From assembly GCA_003576905.1 (NCBI GenBank), contig QEVG01000026.1, positions 1 to 64,000 of the forward strand: a DNA stretch of 64,000 bases, given 5' to 3'. The position numbers and the translations under genes are program-made. Source of the stretch: Planctomycetota bacterium. Lineage in GTDB: Bacteria; Planctomycetota; Phycisphaerae; UBA1845; UTPLA1. How positions within the stretch are numbered: position 1 is the first letter of the stretch; each line of letters begins with the position of its first letter. The notes beneath the pieces are model-generated. The model had not been told where the DNA came from, did not search any database, and saw nothing but the letters and a program-made list of their open reading frames with translations. Below, piece after piece: positions 16,012 to 25,231 of the stretch.

Positions 16012-18012
16012 CTATGCGGCCACCAGCATCCACCACAGAACCACGAGCAACCCTACGACCATGCCGAGCGCGTAACCCTGTATCGCTCCCTGCTGCCAGC
16101 GGCGCAGGCCGAAGCCGATAGACTTGGGAATCAGCGTGATGATCCACAGGATTCCGTTGATGAAGTAGCGGTCCAGGTCGTAGCAGATTTCGCCGAGCTT
16201 ACGCAGGGGCCGGACGAAAACCAGGTCATAGATCTCGTCGACGTAATACTTGTTGTAGAGCAGCCGGTAAACCGGTCCGGTCGCAAGGGCCAGCGCCATG
16301 GGAATCGTGGGCCGTCTGCGATAGAAAAAGTACGCGGTGAAGATTCCGAGGATCGCGATGGCGCTCGACACGTACATGAGCATGTGCCCGCCGAGCAGGC
16401 CGCCGTGCACCGCCTTTTCGGGCTTCGCAAACAGGACGCCGAGCAATTCGTGCAGCTTGCCATGTGGCTCGAAGATGCCGAAGGCGCCCCCGCTGTGAAA
16501 CGCCACGCCGAAATATCCCGCGAAGATTGCTCCGACCGACAGCAGAACAAGCGGCGCCGACATCCAGGCCCCTGATTCGTGGGCGTGCTCGACGCCCTGG
16601 GGCAGCTTCACTTTGCCGTAAAAGGCCAGAAAGATCATGCGAAACGTGTAGAACGCGGTGAGCCAGGCCGTGAGCAACGCCACCCAGGCAAGCCAAGGCA
16701 TGCGGCTTTCGAGCGCCGCGTGGATGATTTCGTCCTTGCTCCAGAATCCGGAAAGCAGCGGAAAACCGGCAAGCGCCAATCCGCCGATGAGGAACGTCCC
16801 ATGCGTGATGGGCATGGCGCGCTTCAGCCCGCCGAATCGGCGAATGTCGATCGTGCCGGCCATGGCGTGCATGACGCTGCCCGCGCCGAGGAACAGGAGG
16901 GCCTTGAAATAGGCGTGTGTAAACAGGTGAAAGATGGCCGAATCAAACGCGCCGACGCCAAGCCCCAGAAACATGTAGCCGAGCTGGCTGAGCGTCGAGT
17001 AGGCCAGGATTCGCTTCATATCGAACTGGGTCAGCGCGATCGTCGCCGCGAAGAACGCCGTCGCCGCACCGAGCGTCGCCACGATCCACATCGCATACTC
17101 TGACGCGGCGAAGATCACATGGCAGCGGGCCACCATGTACACACCGGCCGTCACCATGGTGGCCGCGTGAATCAGCGCGCTGACGGGCGTCGGGCCTTCC
17201 ATGGCGTCCGGCAGCCAAACGTGAAGCGGAAGCTGGGCTGACTTACCGATCGCCCCGCAGAAGAGCAGTAGGGCGATGGTCGTGATTCGCGCGGGTTCAA
17301 GCGCGCCGCCGCCGACGGTCGCCCCGGCGTGAATCATCTGGAACACCTTGGAATACTCCAACGTGCCGAAGGTGAAATAGATGAGCAGGATTCCCAGACC
17401 GAAGCCGAAGTCGCCGATGCGGTTGACGATAAACGCCTTTTTGGCGGCGGCCGCCGCGGCGGGCCGCTCGTAATAAAAGCCGATGAGCAGGTAGCTCGAC
17501 AGGCCGACCAGTTCCCATCCGGCGTAGAGAACAAGGAAATTGCCGGCGAGCACGAGGGTGCACATCGAAAAGACGAAAATTCCCAGGCATGCGAAAAATC
17601 GCTCGTATCCGCGCTCGGCGTGGCCGTGATGATCCCGCATGTATCCGACGGAATAGATGACGACGAGCAGCGAGACCGACAACACGGCGAGCAGCATGAT
17701 GCACGTCAGTGGGTCGACGCGAAACGTGACGTTCAGCCACGTGTTGGATTCGGCCAGCAGCCAGTCATAGACCCTGAAGGAATCGAACATCATTCGCTTA
17801 CCCGCCACGCAGGCAAGCGTGGTCGTCGCGGCGACGTCCTGATAAAGCTTCCACGCCAGGACCAGCGCCGCCGCAACGGGGGTGATGACCAGCCAGTGCG
17901 AGCGCGATCGCAGCAGGGGCAGACCGATCAGGCCGACCAGGACCGCGCCCGCCAGCGGCAGGAGCGGAATCAGTATGGCGAGGGTATGTTGATCCACTTG
18001 GCTTCCACTCAC
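16012..18012 (-). CDS. nuoL: NADH-quinone oxidoreductase subunit L
   Basis: A 666-residue distal proton-pumping subunit of complex I. It shows FLVLYAGWELVGLSSYLLIG, SAQLPLHVWLPDAMEGPTPV (the hallmark of NuoL/Mrp antiporters), KRILAYSTLSQLGYMFLG and a long C-terminal region. That region should include the lateral helix and final anchor (GYALGMVVGLLVVLWWML). Length and motif order are normal for the family. It is translated between nuoK and nuoM in the same operon. Confidence 0.97.
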   Translation of the reverse strand: MSGSQVDQHTLAILIPLLPLAGAVLVGLIGLPLLRSRSHWLVITPVAAALVLAWKLYQDVAATTTLACVAGKRMMFDSFRVYDWLLAESNTWLNVTFRVDPLTCIMLLAVLSVSLLVVIYSVGYMRDHHGHAERGYERFFACLGIFVFSMCTLVLAGNFLVLYAGWELVGLSSYLLIGFYYERPAAAAAAKKAFIVNRIGDFGFGLGILLIYFTFGTLEYSKVFQMIHAGATVGGGALEPARITTIALLLFCGAIGKSAQLPLHVWLPDAMEGPTPVSALIHAATMVTAGVYMVARCHVIFAASEYAMWIVATLGAATAFFAATIALTQFDMKRILAYSTLSQLGYMFLGLGVGAFDSAIFHLFTHAYFKALLFLGAGSVMHAMAGTIDIRRFGGLKRAMPITHGTFLIGGLALAGFPLLSGFWSKDEIIHAALESRMPWLAWVALLTAWLTAFYTFRMIFLAFYGKVKLPQGVEHAHESGAWMSAPLVLLSVGAIFAGYFGVAFHSGGAFGIFEPHGKLHELLGVLFAKPEKAVHGGLLGGHMLMYVSSAIAILGIFTAYFFYRRRPTIPMALALATGPVYRLLYNKYYVDEIYDLVFVRPLRKLGEICYDLDRYFINGILWIITLIPKSIGFGLRRWQQGAIQGYALGMVVGLLVVLWWMLVAA

Positions 18013-18029
18013 TACCTGTCCACGCGGCC

Positions 18030-18332
18030 TCAGCCGCGCATGCCGCGCCAGCTCTCGGCGTCCAGAGTTCCGCGCCGGCGATAGAGCATGACCACAATCG
18101 CAAGCCCCAGACCCGCCTCGACCGCCGCGATCACCAGGACGAACAGACCGAACGCCTGCCCCTGGAGATTCCCCCGGGCCAGGCCCATGGCCACGAAGTT
18201 CATCAGGACGCCCTGAAACATCACCTCGGTGCAGAGGAACATGATGATCAGGTTTCGGCGCGTGAGGAAACCCACCACGCCCAGTCCGAAGAGGGCCGCG
18301 CCAACCACCATCAATGCCGTCGTCGTTGCCAT
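18030..18332 (-). CDS. nuoK: NADH-quinone oxidoreductase subunit K
   Basis: A 100-residue three-helix complex I subunit. The start ATG 18332 gives MATTTALMVVGAALFGLG and fits the family length; the frame stays open upstream into nuoJ but without reason to begin there. The conserved membrane glutamates are in LCTEVMFQG and VIAAVEAGLGLAIV. It sits 19 bases after the nuoJ stop. Confidence 0.95.
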   Translation of the reverse strand: MATTTALMVVGAALFGLGVVGFLTRRNLIIMFLCTEVMFQGVLMNFVAMGLARGNLQGQAFGLFVLVIAAVEAGLGLAIVVMLYRRRGTLDAESWRGMRG

Positions 18333-18351
18333 TCCTGTTCGCTCAACCCCG

Positions 18352-19116
18352 CTAGTACGGCGGTACCCGTTTGCCGATCTCTCCCGGCGGCAGTTCCGGC
18401 TCGCTTTCCGCAAGCTGCGGCAGTTTCTTTTTGGCGAGGGCGATCGCCCCGACCATGGCAACCGTCAGCAGAAGCCCGGCCAGTTCCACGCTGACCGCAA
18501 AGTCGGTCAGCAGGACGCGCCCGATCGCCAAGGTGTTGCCGTCCGAAATGACGGGATCCCAGGGTTCAACGGTCGGCCACTGGTAGCCGACGATGACGCC
18601 GGCGATCGTGCCCACAAGAACAAACCCGGCGAGCACCGCGGCCATCGGCTCGCGCGCGTCGCGGTCATAATCAAGCGCCTGGGCAAACATCCCGCCGCTC
18701 TGGGGCAGCACCTGTTGCGCAAGCATGATGACGAATACGTATGTCACGAGAATCGCGCCGGCGTAAACGATGACCAGGGCCGCCCCGAGAAACTCCGCCC
18801 CGACGAGGAACAGCAACGCGGCGGTGCTTAGGACGACCAGCACAAAGAAAATGGCCGCGAACACCGGGCGCGGATGCGTCACCACCCGCACGGCGCCGCC
18901 AAGTGTCAGCACGCACAGCACATAGAAATAGACGCGCTGCCCGGTCTCTCCCAGGACCTGCGCCAGCAGCATCAGAAGGGCGCCGATGGCCGCCGCGAGC
19001 AGTGTGAACACCACGCCACGGCGCGAAGGCCGGCCCTCCCTGGGAAGGGCGGTATAGACCGCGACCGCGCCTAGGGCGGAAACGGCATACGCGGCATAGA
19101 CGAGACCCTGCTGCAA
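18352..19116 (-). CDS. nuoJ: NADH-quinone oxidoreductase subunit J
   Basis: A membrane subunit of complex I with 254 residues. The conserved helix AALVIVYAGAILVTYVFVIM (the NuoJ pi-bulge helix) and the VRVVTHPRPVFAAIFFV stretch identify it. It is longer than many NuoJ proteins: an N-terminal pair of extra hydrophobic segments (first ~65 residues) precedes the usual start. The C-terminal tail is hydrophilic. Order and strand match the operon. Confidence 0.94.
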   Translation of the reverse strand: MQQGLVYAAYAVSALGAVAVYTALPREGRPSRRGVVFTLLAAAIGALLMLLAQVLGETGQRVYFYVLCVLTLGGAVRVVTHPRPVFAAIFFVLVVLSTAALLFLVGAEFLGAALVIVYAGAILVTYVFVIMLAQQVLPQSGGMFAQALDYDRDAREPMAAVLAGFVLVGTIAGVIVGYQWPTVEPWDPVISDGNTLAIGRVLLTDFAVSVELAGLLLTVAMVGAIALAKKKLPQLAESEPELPPGEIGKRVPPY

Positions 19117-19130
19117 GCGACGGCTCCTTC

Positions 19131-19745
19131 CTAATACCCGGTAATGGCCGGGTTCTTTCGCGGCTTCTCGCCCTTGGTGCGGTCGAAGACCATGAGAAGC
19201 TTCTCCTTGTCGAAGATCATTTCTTCACGGCTTTGTCCGACGAGCTGATATTCCGGAGTCAGCTCGATTGCGTCAACCGGGCACGCCTCCTCGCACATTC
19301 CGCAATAGATGCAGCGAAGCTCGTCAATGTCAAAGCGGATCGGATACTTTTCCCGGTCGGGCCAGGGGCTGTCGGCGCCTTCGATGTGGATGCAGTGTGC
19401 CGGGCACGCGGTCTCACACATGAAGCAGGCGACGCACGCCACACGGCCCTGATCATCGCGATTGAGCCGGTGGACGCCGCGATAGTTTTCCCTTCGTAGG
19501 ACGCGCTTCTGCTCAGGATACTGTACAACCGTCTGGTCGCGCAGCTTTTTCCTGAACATGTGGCGAAGCGTGGTTTTCATCCCCCCGAACACCTGCGGAA
19601 GGTAGAGCCGCTCCGACAGCGAAAGGTCGGGCTGGTCGACGCGGACCACGTCCGTCACGCGCCAGTCGGGTCGCTCCGCCGAGGGACACGCCGCCCTGGC
19701 GCGATCGTCGGCAAAGCTGCGGATGGACGATTCTTCGTTCGACAC
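19131..19745 (-). CDS. nuoI: NADH-quinone oxidoreductase subunit I (two 4Fe-4S clusters)
   Basis: A 204-residue ferredoxin-like subunit that carries clusters N6a and N6b between NuoG and NuoB. The two motifs are CVACFMCETACPAHC and CIYCGMCEEACPVDA, all eight cysteines present. The ~70-residue N-terminal extension before MKTTLRHMF is charged and longer than in E. coli. It is separated from nuoH by a few bases. Confidence 0.96.
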   Translation of the reverse strand: MSNEESSIRSFADDRARAACPSAERPDWRVTDVVRVDQPDLSLSERLYLPQVFGGMKTTLRHMFRKKLRDQTVVQYPEQKRVLRRENYRGVHRLNRDDQGRVACVACFMCETACPAHCIHIEGADSPWPDREKYPIRFDIDELRCIYCGMCEEACPVDAIELTPEYQLVGQSREEMIFDKEKLLMVFDRTKGEKPRKNPAITGY

Positions 19746-19748
19746 GCG

Positions 19749-21047
19749 CTACCTCCACGCCATGGCCTCGCCGCGTGCGCGGCGCAGGCTGTGCTGCCGG
19801 CCGGTGATCCGCTTCCCGGCCAGCACGCTTAACCCGCCCCCGAGCAGCAACAGGGCGGCATTGCAAACGAGGGCCCACCACGGGGAGAGCCGGAAGTAAA
19901 CGATTAGCGTTTGTAACGCCACGAGGGCCATGGTCATCGGTACGAGGGACTTCCATGCCAGTCGCATAAGCTGATCGAAGCGAAATCGCGGCAGCGTCCA
20001 GCGAATCAGCATGTAAAGGCAGATGAACAGGAACACCTTGCCCGCCATGACGCACATTCGGGCGATCATGGCACCCGCGCTGTCGCTCGTGTTGAGCCAA
20101 TCCCAGCCGGGAATAAGGTATCCGCCGAAATAGAGGCAGATGATCAGGGCGCTGCTTGTGATCATGTGTGCGTATTCGGCAAGGAAGAACAGCGCGAGCT
20201 TCATCGCGCTGTATTCGGTGTGATAGCCGCCGACGAGTTCCTGTTCGGACTCGGCCAGGTCGAACGGCATTCGATTGGCTTCCGCGAGCGCCGTGACGAA
20301 GAGGATCAGCGCCGCGATCGGGTGATACAGAAACGTCCAGCCGTGCCGCGCCTGATAGTCGATCATGTCCTCGAGCCGGAGCGTGCCCGAGGCGAGGATC
20401 GCGATGAGCACGGCCATGCCGAGCGGAATCTCATACGAGAGCATCTGCGCGGCGGCGCGCATGGCTCCGTAAAACGAGTACTTGTTGTTGCTCGACCAGC
20501 CACCGAGCACAACGCCGTACACGCCCATCGACGAAACCGCGAGAATGTAGAGCAGCCCGATGTCCACGCTTGCGACTTGCGCAGCCAAAGGCTTTGAATC
20601 CGGGCTCATCCAGGGCCATCGAAAGACGCCTCCCCAGGGAATCACCGCGAATCCGACAAGGCCAACAATGAAGATCATCCACGGCGCCAGCAGAAACAGA
20701 GCCTTGTCCACATTGGCGGGAATCACGTCTTCTTTCAGGAGGAATTTCAAGCCATCGGCGATGGGTTGGAGAACGCCATAAGGTCCGACGCGGTTCGGGC
20801 CATACCGATCCTGCACCCATGCCGAGATCTTGCGCTCGAGCAGAATTGAATAGGCCACCGCCCCCATGATCGCACCGAAAAGGACCAGGGAAAGCAGCAC
20901 GCTGAAATAGAACTGGTCGGCGAGGAACGCCTGAATCGGCTCGCGGTAGTACGACCAGACGATCAGCGCGGCCGCCAATCCGCCCAGGCCCAGGACGAGG
21001 GCCGCGAGCAGAAGCGTCAGGATCGGATGTTCCCTTACAAAGGCCAC
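19749..21047 (-). CDS. nuoH: NADH-quinone oxidoreductase subunit H
   Basis: The quinone-site membrane subunit of complex I. The start chosen is GTG 21047, with AGGAG ten bases upstream formed partly by the nuoG stop region. This gives 432 residues; a longer frame would overlap nuoG. Conserved segments include ERKISAWVQDRYGPNRVGP, LQPIADGLKFLLKED, ADWSSNNKYS-like GGWSSNNKYSFYGAMRA, and DLAESEQELVGGYHTEYS. All are typical of NuoH around the quinone channel. About 60 residues at the N-terminus are extra relative to short homologues. Confidence 0.95.
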   Translation of the reverse strand: MAFVREHPILTLLLAALVLGLGGLAAALIVWSYYREPIQAFLADQFYFSVLLSLVLFGAIMGAVAYSILLERKISAWVQDRYGPNRVGPYGVLQPIADGLKFLLKEDVIPANVDKALFLLAPWMIFIVGLVGFAVIPWGGVFRWPWMSPDSKPLAAQVASVDIGLLYILAVSSMGVYGVVLGGWSSNNKYSFYGAMRAAAQMLSYEIPLGMAVLIAILASGTLRLEDMIDYQARHGWTFLYHPIAALILFVTALAEANRMPFDLAESEQELVGGYHTEYSAMKLALFFLAEYAHMITSSALIICLYFGGYLIPGWDWLNTSDSAGAMIARMCVMAGKVFLFICLYMLIRWTLPRFRFDQLMRLAWKSLVPMTMALVALQTLIVYFRLSPWWALVCNAALLLLGGGLSVLAGKRITGRQHSLRRARGEAMAWR

Positions 21048-21060
21048 TCGCTCATTACTC

Positions 21061-22686
21061 CTAGTGCGCGTGCTCCACGGGCTTCGGGGGTATGTGCAGG
21101 CTGCCAAACGAGGGCAGGGCCGCCGTCATCATTTCGCGAATCCGCGCGGCGTTGTACAGCCCGGTCATTCCATTCAGCGCGGCGAGGTAATTGCCGTCGC
21201 GCTGACACCCCTCGATGGGGGCGATGGCCGCGTCAAACGGCTGAATCTTGCCGTCGACATTGACAAACGTTCCCGCCCGTTCCGCCCAGGAGACGCTCGG
21301 GATCACAACTGTCGCCGCGTCGGTTACCTTGTTCGGGAAGATATCCTGCGCGAACACCAGCTGAATCTTGGCGATCGCCTTCTCGAGGTCCGGCGTGACC
21401 CATGGCTGAGGCGAACCGCCGACGATCCAGGCCGCGGCGAAGTCCCCGGCCGCGGCCTTTTTCGTCCATTCTTCAAAGGTCGATACGGACCCGCCCAGGG
21501 AGGCAAGGATCATCTCAACGCCGCGCTTGTTCGGGCACTTTTCCGATCGAATGGTGAATCGCACGGCGCGGCCGTTGCACTTCGGGAATGTCTCATCCTC
21601 ACCGGAGACCGGCACCGGACCCATTGCCAATGTCGCGGCAGGCGCGAGCTGTCGAATGAAGCGCGCCAGGAGCCACGCCTCTTCGCACGCCATGAAAGGC
21701 GACAAAAGGCATCCGACCTTTGACGGACCTTCGCGTGAAACGACTTCCTCAATGCGAACGCGCGCGATATCCGGAAGCTCGCTCCAGTCGGGCGAACTGA
21801 GTTCTGCTCCACGCCGAACCAGCAGCCGATTAAGCCGCTTCGGATCGTGCACGTATTTCCACCCGAAGCGTCCCTCGTCGCACATCCACCAGTCATTGAC
21901 GCCGGGGTTCCAACGCGGCTTGAGGCGCCAGACCTGACCCTCGTTGTGATCGATTCGAATCGCGCAACCCTGTGAGCAGCCGGGACAGATGCTGCCTGCT
22001 TCCTTAAGGAACCAGACGCGCTGTCGCATCAGGAAGTCTTTGTCGAGCAGCGAACCGACGGGGCAGATGTCCACCACATTGCCCTGGATCTTGTTTTCCA
22101 GTCCATGACCCGGGAACACGTCGATCTCTGCCCGGCTGCCGCGGTTGACGATGCACAGCTCGTTCGTGCCGGCGACTTCGTCGCAGAACCGGACGCAGCG
22201 GGAGCACATCACGCAGCGGTCCTGATACAGAAGCGTTTTGCTGCCAATGTCCTTTTTCGGATTCTTGTTCTTGGCCTCGACCATCCGGCTCGTCGCCTCA
22301 CCGAACTTCAGGCTGTAGTCTTGAAGATAGCACTCGCCCGCCTGGTCGCAGACCGGGCAGTCGAGCGGGTGGTTGAGCAGGAAGTACTCCATGCAGTGCT
22401 TTTGATTCTCCACCACCTTTTCTGACGCGAACCGGACCTCTAGCCCCTCCTTGACCGGGGTCTGGCAGCTTGGAAACAGACGTGGAGCCCAGTCCATTTC
22501 CTTGGTCTTCGGGTTGGGCATCTTCATCTCCATGAGGCACAGCCTGCATGAAGCGACAATGCTCAGGCCCGGGTGGTAGCAATAGTGGGGAACGTCCCAG
22601 CCCGCCTCTAGGGCGGCTTGGAGGACAGGGATTTTATCGCGGCATTCGATGGTCTTGCCGTCGATGGTGATCTTGACCGTTGCCAC
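21061..22686 (-). CDS. nuoG: NADH-quinone oxidoreductase subunit G
   Basis: The peripheral-arm subunit of complex I that holds the N-terminal Fe-S wire. The start chosen is GTG 22686 because AGGGA lies six bases upstream; a GTG seven codons earlier is possible. It has 541 residues. Cys motifs are present for the 2Fe-2S cluster (HYCYHPGLSIVASCRLC and a later SC), the His-ligated 4Fe-4S cluster (HPLDCPVCDQAGEC), a further 4Fe-4S (CVMCSRCVRFC) and the N7-type region (CPGCSQGC). The molybdopterin-like domain is much reduced. It heads the operon; nuoE and nuoF, its usual partners, are not nearby. Confidence 0.95.
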   Translation of the reverse strand: MATVKITIDGKTIECRDKIPVLQAALEAGWDVPHYCYHPGLSIVASCRLCLMEMKMPNPKTKEMDWAPRLFPSCQTPVKEGLEVRFASEKVVENQKHCMEYFLLNHPLDCPVCDQAGECYLQDYSLKFGEATSRMVEAKNKNPKKDIGSKTLLYQDRCVMCSRCVRFCDEVAGTNELCIVNRGSRAEIDVFPGHGLENKIQGNVVDICPVGSLLDKDFLMRQRVWFLKEAGSICPGCSQGCAIRIDHNEGQVWRLKPRWNPGVNDWWMCDEGRFGWKYVHDPKRLNRLLVRRGAELSSPDWSELPDIARVRIEEVVSREGPSKVGCLLSPFMACEEAWLLARFIRQLAPAATLAMGPVPVSGEDETFPKCNGRAVRFTIRSEKCPNKRGVEMILASLGGSVSTFEEWTKKAAAGDFAAAWIVGGSPQPWVTPDLEKAIAKIQLVFAQDIFPNKVTDAATVVIPSVSWAERAGTFVNVDGKIQPFDAAIAPIEGCQRDGNYLAALNGMTGLYNAARIREMMTAALPSFGSLHIPPKPVEHAH

Positions 22687-23022
22687 GCTGCATCCCTGAA
22701 TCGTCACTTATCGGTCCCGGCCCAGATTACCGGAGTCCGGAAACTTTGTGAATCTTATCACGAAGTCTGGCGGGTCGCCACGCCGAAGTCAACGGCCTCG
22801 GGCCCTGCGAACCCTGCGAAGATCGAGAGGCTATCAGATTCTGCGGTCCCGCCCAAGGGCTGCGTAAGCCGTCTCAATCAGCGAAGATGTTTTCCCATTG
22901 AACCGGCATTGAATGCGAGGCGGGTGTATCTGACAGGAATAGTCAAAATCGTGCAGAGCGAAACGACCGTGGCCCGCTCCCGTATGATGGGGCGGGACCA
23001 GATACGTGGATGGAGGCGGACA
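22687..23022. other. Divergent control region between nuoG and the TPR gene
   Basis: No gene. It must contain promoters for both strands. On the minus strand a TGATAAGAT extended -10-like element occurs near 22760, and on the plus strand GGAGG at 23012-23016 is the ribosome site of the next gene. Nothing else stands out. Confidence 0.45.
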
Positions 23023-25131
23023 ATGGTCAGTCGAATGGGTGAACTGTTGGCGCTTGTACTTTCGTTTGCATTGCTAACGTCGGCGGTGGCGCAGGACGAA
23101 TCGGAAGCCCGGTCGGACAAGGCATCGGGGCTACCGGCGATCAACCTGATCGGCATACCCGAGAAGGCCAAAAAGGAGATACAGGAAGCCCACGACGCTG
23201 CGTCGGCCGACGATCGGAACGCCGAAAAGCTGGGTCGCCTCGCTATGCTCTATTATGTGCCCGCCCCGATCAGCGCGGCGGAGGTTTTTCATAAGGCGTC
23301 TGAGGCGGATTCGAAATCGTTTCGGTGGAAATACTACGAGGGGTTAGCCTACGCCTCGGCCTATCGAAGTGATGACGCGATAGCTGCGTTCAGGGCGGCG
23401 CTTGCCCTCGATGACGAATACGCCGCACTTTTGATCCGACTCGGCGATTTGACCGTTTCATCGGACGCGGAGGCCGCGGAGAAATATTACCGGCGTGCAA
23501 GAGACGCCGATCCGAAGGACGCCCGTGCGCCGTTCGGTCTCGGAACGTGTGCAAAAAAACGCGGCGACGCCGGGCAGGCCGTTGCGCATTTCAAGGAGGC
23601 GATCGCGCTGTGCCCGCAGTTCGCGGCCGCCCATGGCGCCTTGGCGGACGTGCTCGAAGCGGAAGGGCAGTTTCAGGAGGCCAAGGCTCATCGCGGGGAA
23701 AGGGACCGGGGCACCGTCCCACCCCCCGGTAAAGACCACCTTTTAATCGAACTTCTTTCGATGGCCAGTGGCGGGACGGAGTTGCTCCAGACTGCGGAAG
23801 GGCTCGCGGGCTCGGGTCAGCACCAGGCGGCCGCAACGCTGCTCCAAAAGGCGCTGGAGCGTGCCCCGGATGACGTAAACGTCCGCCACGCTTATGGCGT
23901 TGTTCTCGACAAGATGGGACGGACCCAGGAGGCGCTCCGGCAGTTCAGCGAAGTGCTGGCGGTATCGCCTTCGCAAATGGAGACACTCATCTATCTCGCC
24001 CAGACTCTGATTCACCTCGGCGAATACCAGCTGGCGGACTCACTCGTCCACGAAGTGCTCCAGGCCGACAAGAGCAACCTTCGCGCCACCCGGCTTTACG
24101 GCGGGTTGCTCCTTCGCATGCGCCGGGCGGAGGACGCCCTGGCCTGTTTTCAACGAATTGTGGACCGCGATCCAAACAGCTACGACGGCCACATGGGAAT
24201 GGCGATCGCCCTAATCTGTCAGGACAAGCTTGACGGAGCCCTCGAAAGTTACAGCAAGGCCCGGAAACTTCAGCCGGCCGCGGCGGACATGTCTAACCGG
24301 CTACTAGCGCACCTTGTGACGCTTGCGGCCGAGCAGAGGCATCCGACACCCGAAACCACGCGCGAGCTGTGCGCCCCGCTGGGCCCGGCGTCCCTCGACG
24401 GACTGGCCCGAGCCCTTTCCGTGGCAAAGTTGACGGACGAATCGGAAGCCCTTCAGCGTTTCCCCGAATTCGTGGTGAAGCGTGTTGCAGCGCTGACTGC
24501 GGCTGCTGAATACGACGACGCGGTGCGCATGGCGATTGCGATGCTGCCGCCCACGGGTGACGTAGCAGCCAGCCCCGTGATGTCGCGTCTGCGAGAGCGC
24601 CTTTCGTCCAGTCCTTCGGACGCGGGGATGCGGCATGTCCTTGCGGTAGTCATGTCCCGCCTGGGCCGATCCGATGAAGCGGTGCAATTGTGGGAGCAAG
24701 CCGCGCGGATCGACCCCAAACTTGAAGTCGTGTATCTCTCCTGGGGAATGGACCTCATGGCGCGGGGAGACTACTCAAAGGCGAATGAGGTGATTCGCCG
24801 CGGAATGGGGCACCTGCCCGAATCCGCGTGGCTGGCGAACGCCCTTGCATGGTCATTGGCGACGGCGCCATCCAAGGAGTTGCGCGACCCGGTGGAGGCC
24901 CTAAAGCTTGCGACACGTGCCGTTGAGAAGACACAGCGCAACGAGCCGGGTGTGCTCGACACCCTCGCCGCGGCCTGGGCCGCGTCGGGCAAGTTCAAGG
25001 AAGCAGTTCAGGCCGAGCAGGACGCCATTCGGCTCGCAAACGAGACATGGCGGTCCGGCGGCGTACCTGGCTACAAGCGAAGGCTTCAACTGTACGAAAA
25101 CGAGATTCCGTACATCGCGGAGAGCAAGTAA
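23023..25131 (+). CDS. Exported TPR-repeat protein, function unknown
   Basis: A 702-residue protein from ATG 23023 with GGAGG six bases upstream. Residues 1-26 are a signal peptide (ELLALVLSFALLTSAVAQ). From about residue 75 on the chain is a run of tetratricopeptide-like helix pairs. Examples are DDAIAAFRAALALDDEYAAL, AEKYYRRARDADPKDARAPF, AVAHFKEAIALCPQFAAAHG, EALRQFSEVLAVSPSQME, and later AVQLWEQAARIDPKLEVVY and the C-terminal VQAEQDAIRLANE. TPR proteins act as scaffolds; the partner is unknown. The frame is open upstream but the ribosome site and signal peptide settle this start. It converges on the Ig-repeat gene 100 bases away. Confidence 0.85.
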   Translation: MVSRMGELLALVLSFALLTSAVAQDESEARSDKASGLPAINLIGIPEKAKKEIQEAHDAASADDRNAEKLGRLAMLYYVPAPISAAEVFHKASEADSKSFRWKYYEGLAYASAYRSDDAIAAFRAALALDDEYAALLIRLGDLTVSSDAEAAEKYYRRARDADPKDARAPFGLGTCAKKRGDAGQAVAHFKEAIALCPQFAAAHGALADVLEAEGQFQEAKAHRGERDRGTVPPPGKDHLLIELLSMASGGTELLQTAEGLAGSGQHQAAATLLQKALERAPDDVNVRHAYGVVLDKMGRTQEALRQFSEVLAVSPSQMETLIYLAQTLIHLGEYQLADSLVHEVLQADKSNLRATRLYGGLLLRMRRAEDALACFQRIVDRDPNSYDGHMGMAIALICQDKLDGALESYSKARKLQPAAADMSNRLLAHLVTLAAEQRHPTPETTRELCAPLGPASLDGLARALSVAKLTDESEALQRFPEFVVKRVAALTAAAEYDDAVRMAIAMLPPTGDVAASPVMSRLRERLSSSPSDAGMRHVLAVVMSRLGRSDEAVQLWEQAARIDPKLEVVYLSWGMDLMARGDYSKANEVIRRGMGHLPESAWLANALAWSLATAPSKELRDPVEALKLATRAVEKTQRNEPGVLDTLAAAWAASGKFKEAVQAEQDAIRLANETWRSGGVPGYKRRLQLYENEIPYIAESK

Positions 25132-25231
25132 GCGTCGTCCGGGCGATGCCCTTGGGGCGGAAGCCATTGCGCGACATTGCGGAGGCCGGCGAATCCGTGG
25201 ATCCCCCGGCCCCGCGCGTTTCGGTTATAGA

